DNA of 61,667 nt from Endotrypanum monterogeii (Eukaryota; Euglenozoa; Kinetoplastea; Trypanosomatida; Trypanosomatidae), in assembly GCA_000333855.2 (NCBI GenBank), contig CM007334.1, forward strand, positions 1 through 61,667, read 5' to 3'. The position numbers and the translations under genes were made by a program. Below, one piece after another: positions 58,839-61,667 of this stretch. The stretch's first letter is position 1; every line of letters begins with the position of its first letter. A model generated the notes under the pieces. It saw nothing but the letters and a program-made list of their open reading frames with translations, did no database searches and was not told where the DNA came from.

Positions 58839-60503
58839 ATGCTGTTCGACGGCTCCAATCCGTATGAGGAGGAGTATGAGCGAACCGCTACGACCTCAAA
58901 TTTTGTCAGTGAGGTGACGGTGCCGACCTCTCTAACACTTCCCCCCACGTCGCTGCGACCACCGTCCCAGTCTCCTGCGCCATACACAGGAGCTGGCTAT
59001 GATATGACGTCCCCGGCTTCGGTTTTTGCACCTCATTCGGCAGTGGAGAGCGAACACCCTGTCATGCAGAACACACATACACACGGTCGTGTCGTTCTCG
59101 CCCGCTTTCGCATAGATGCTGCTTTTAAGGGCAACGAGATGATGCGCCCCATCACCTACTTTCCCATCACGACGGAGATAATTGCGGAGAACGACTCGAG
59201 TTTCACGGCGCCGGTTGCTCTACCCAACGCACCGCACCTCTCCGGCATGGACATCGGGGTGCGGCGCAACGAGTGGTCTCGTGGCAACTCGGCGAGCGTG
59301 GACCGGCGATACAGCGAGGTGGTCGACCTGCGAGAGCTTCTCACACATCAGTTTCCGATGTTGATCATCCCACCATTGCCGCGCAAGAGCAGCGTGGGCG
59401 ACATCGAGACCTACTTCAGCGCCTCGGATGCCTTTGCAGCACAGCGACATAATCTTCAATTCTTTCTCAACGAAATCGCGTGCATGCCGGAGGTCATTTT
59501 TTTTTCTGAGTGGGTAGCACCATTTTTCCTGGACCCACGCGACACATTTGAGACGGGTACACTGCTGCGCATGCGGGCAGCTCTCCGTGATCACCGCCTC
59601 GCCACACAGGCATTTCGGGAATGCAGCAAGCGACACCGAACGTTCACGGAGTACACCGCTAACAAAATCGCTGCAAAGTCGAGTAGTTTTCTACGGTCCA
59701 TGGCAGACTTTTTTTTTCACACAAAAAGCAACGCCATCGCTCTCGATAGTCGCCCCCGCGATACGCCCCCAAACGGTGGTGGCGGTGCTGCAGTGTCTTT
59801 TCCTTCTTTATCATTTACGTACGACTGGACATACCTTCCGCCCTCGGCGAAGTCCGATGCCTGTGCTTGGGTGCGAGTCTGCGAGCAGCTTGCCCGTCGT
59901 CAGCAGGCGCTCAAATCTTCAGCCCGCTCCTTTGAGAAGTACCTGGCTGCTTTAGCTCACATGAAGGACGCTCAACTCAAGGTCGCGCAGTCCTTCGAGA
60001 GCTATGAGCAAACCCTACGTTCCAGCCCCGCACTTGATTCCATCGGCAGCGATTACCACCTTGCAGCCAGCATGATCGATTCTGTGACGCAGAAGGAGCG
60101 GGAGTATGTGGAACGCAAGTACCTCAACATGTGCATGCGGCTCAGCTTCGAGGCCAATCTGATTGATGCGGTATTGGACTCGGTGGATATGGTGCTGGGG
60201 CAGTATCAATTTCTCTCCAGTGCACAAATCGTGAATACACGCGACAGAACACATGAGGAGGCGCTCCTCTATGCACAGGCTGTAAGTCGCGAACTGCTGA
60301 TAGACTACTGTGACCGGTACAAGTTCTTCTACGATAAGCGCATGCGCAACTTGGTGCGCGAGCAAGTGGCTCGACCCGCGCTCGAGTGTGCAGCCGTTGT
60401 GCATCAGGTTACCAAGGGCTCTGAGCTGCTGCACCTGGTGCAAGATGCTGCTTTCACCGAATACAATCCCACTGTCAATTCACCCGCGACTACTCCGAGC
60501 TAA
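58839..60503 (+). CDS. PX-BAR sorting nexin
   Basis: 554 aa. After a 75-residue Pro/Ser/Thr-rich head, a PX domain spans about 85-230: VVLARFRIDAAF at the first strand, VDRRYSEVVDLRELL with the phosphoinositide-binding RRY (155-157) and IPPLPRKS with the PPLP turn near 177. The rest (about 250-530) is long helices like a Vps5-type BAR domain, with KYLAALAHMKDAQLKVAQ and YVERKYLNMCMRLSFEANL. The protein should bind PI3P on endosomes and shape membranes, like the SNX1/SNX4 group, and may join retromer. It has no TM segment. The head is low-complexity and may be a longer N-terminus than in other SNX proteins. Which paralogue it is cannot be said. Confidence 0.88.
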   Translation: MLFDGSNPYEEEYERTATTSNFVSEVTVPTSLTLPPTSLRPPSQSPAPYTGAGYDMTSPASVFAPHSAVESEHPVMQNTHTHGRVVLARFRIDAAFKGNEMMRPITYFPITTEIIAENDSSFTAPVALPNAPHLSGMDIGVRRNEWSRGNSASVDRRYSEVVDLRELLTHQFPMLIIPPLPRKSSVGDIETYFSASDAFAAQRHNLQFFLNEIACMPEVIFFSEWVAPFFLDPRDTFETGTLLRMRAALRDHRLATQAFRECSKRHRTFTEYTANKIAAKSSSFLRSMADFFFHTKSNAIALDSRPRDTPPNGGGGAAVSFPSLSFTYDWTYLPPSAKSDACAWVRVCEQLARRQQALKSSARSFEKYLAALAHMKDAQLKVAQSFESYEQTLRSSPALDSIGSDYHLAASMIDSVTQKEREYVERKYLNMCMRLSFEANLIDAVLDSVDMVLGQYQFLSSAQIVNTRDRTHEEALLYAQAVSRELLIDYCDRYKFFYDKRMRNLVREQVARPALECAAVVHQVTKGSELLHLVQDAAFTEYNPTVNSPATTPS

Positions 60504-60565
60504 TGTGCTTCCGATGCTACATCACACAGCTTCGGACGAACAGCAGATGCGCGAGGAGGAGGAGG

Positions 60566-60601
<36 letters not shown>

Positions 60602-61667
60602 TTTCTCGACTGTAGCACAGCGCCAGCTCTACTGTTTGGTAGGTTTGGCCGACTTTACTTGAAAGAAATTATTTTATGTTTCCTCCACACTTTGACCGTT
60701 TTAATTAAAATTTTTGCCTACATCAAGAGACAGTGAGAGGGAGGGCTGTCTGTGTATAGCAGGGTAAAGTCTTGCAGACGACGCAGCAAACACTCAGACC
60801 CCTCCCCTCGCCCCTCCTCCCTTGGCCCTCCCCTCGCCCCTCCTCCCTTGGCCCCCTCCCCTCGCCCCCCCTCGCCCCGCTCAGACACTATGGAAAAAAA
60901 AATAATTTTTCAAGTTTACTAGTATCTCCCCTCTCACCGCCTGCAAAGTATGTTTGACTTGACTTTGGGACTGCGGTGTGGGAGTCTTTTTCTATCCCTC
61001 CTCTCCCTCGCTTGCCTTGCTCCCGCACGCGCTGCTTTAGCTCGCATCGGTGTATCATCTGTGGTCTCTCACGAATTCCCCCCCCCCCTCTCCCCCCCGT
61101 TCCGCTCACTGGTGACTGTATCGGGCATTTCCCATGTAACTGTGGCTGATGGCGCTCGTAAGGGATGCGCATACTACTGTCCCGCGGTAATGGCTGTACT
61201 GATGTTATCATTTGAAAGCCGTACTCACAAGTGTGCTGTACATAAACACACACACACACACACACACACGAAGGATTTTGCTTCTACACCTCCTTTTTTT
61301 TCCTTTTCTTTTTCACGTCTCTGTGCTTGACGGTGTTGATGCTCATATGTTTCTTTTTCAATTTTTTATTCTTCTGCATTTGTGATATCGTGTCGCGGCG
61401 GAGGTGTGTGCGTGTATGTGTGTGCCCCTGTGCGTGTGTGGAGAGCTCCGGTAAAGGGAGAGAAATCATGATATTGCACGTGTATATTGCTCATGTTTAC
61501 CCCCTCCTGATCTGCACCGAGTATTCATGATTTGAGATCCCTTTTTTTTTTTTTTTTCCTGTGGCATGGCGCAAAATTATTTTTTTTTTTTTTCTCCAGG
61601 GTAGACATATGAATTGTCAGTGACAGAAGCACAGCGGCGCGTGGCCCTGCACCCCTTTCCCCCGCCC
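60504..61667 (+). other. Downstream spacer to window end
   Basis: GT tract at about 60569-60600, a 26-bp C/T-rich tandem repeat (60801-60870), CA tract at about 61241-61269, T-runs to the end. No gene begins before the window ends. Confidence 0.6.
60801..60870. repeat. 26-bp C/T-rich tandem repeat
   Basis: The unit cctcccctcgcccctcctcc followed by cttggc occurs at 60801-60826 and 60827-60852 without change, then in part from 60853. It is all pyrimidine except G and could strengthen splicing or stall polymerase; no role known. Confidence 0.8.

Noticed and set aside
23161..60503. Cis-spliced introns inside genes
   Set aside because: Every accepted gene is a single open frame with complete domains.

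Overview
The window looks like one end of a chromosome from a trypanosomatid of subfamily Leishmaniinae (Leishmania, Porcisia or Endotrypanum type; I cannot fix the genus). All twenty recognisable genes lie on the + strand and show no introns. They are separated by 0.5-2.5 kb spacers full of pyrimidine tracts ending in AG (trans-splice acceptors) and of CA/GT/TA microsatellites. The kinetoplastid-specific gene JBP2 (base J synthesis) is present. JBP2, an inosine-guanine-type nucleoside hydrolase and a MYST acetyltransferase in this order match, from memory, the left arm of Leishmania chromosome 14.

Region 1 (1-8371) is subtelomere-like. It opens with about 14 copies of a 60/61-bp satellite (1-850). 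About 7 kb follow with no gene I can defend: long homopolymers, broken frames, and a switch from A/C-rich to G/T-rich sequence on the + strand at a C-tract/palindrome/G-tract structure near 5.7 kb. Faint cysteine-rich, VSP-like traces are mentioned only as a lead. Region 2 (8372-13213) holds the exosome subunit RRP4, then about 4 kb with decayed minus-strand coding sequence. Part of that resembles the palm of a reverse transcriptase and is probably a dead retroelement.

Region 3 (13214-46504) is a regular polycistronic array: a one-TM conserved protein, JBP2, a membrane-anchored protein with two weak cyclic-nucleotide-binding-like segments, an ARL16-like small GTPase, a DHHC palmitoyltransferase, a Tim44/mL45-like mitochondrial protein, a J-domain protein, a 1030-aa calponin-homology protein, a mitochondrial J-domain membrane protein, a proline/alanine-repeat protein, the nucleoside hydrolase, the MYST acetyltransferase, mitoribosomal bL12m and a chromodomain protein. 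A 250-N scaffold gap inside TA repeats lies at 47307-47556.

Region 4 (48468-61667) carries a 688-aa unknown, a thioredoxin-fold peroxiredoxin-like protein with altered active site, a BBIP1 (BBS18) homologue, a CCDC96/CCDC113-family coiled-coil protein and a PX-BAR sorting nexin. As usual in trypanosomatids the genes are not functionally grouped, but two themes recur: chromatin/DNA modification (JBP2, MYST, chromodomain) and cilium/membrane traffic (ARL16, DHHC, CH protein, BBIP1, CCDC96/113, sorting nexin). No tRNA, rRNA or CRISPR array was seen.
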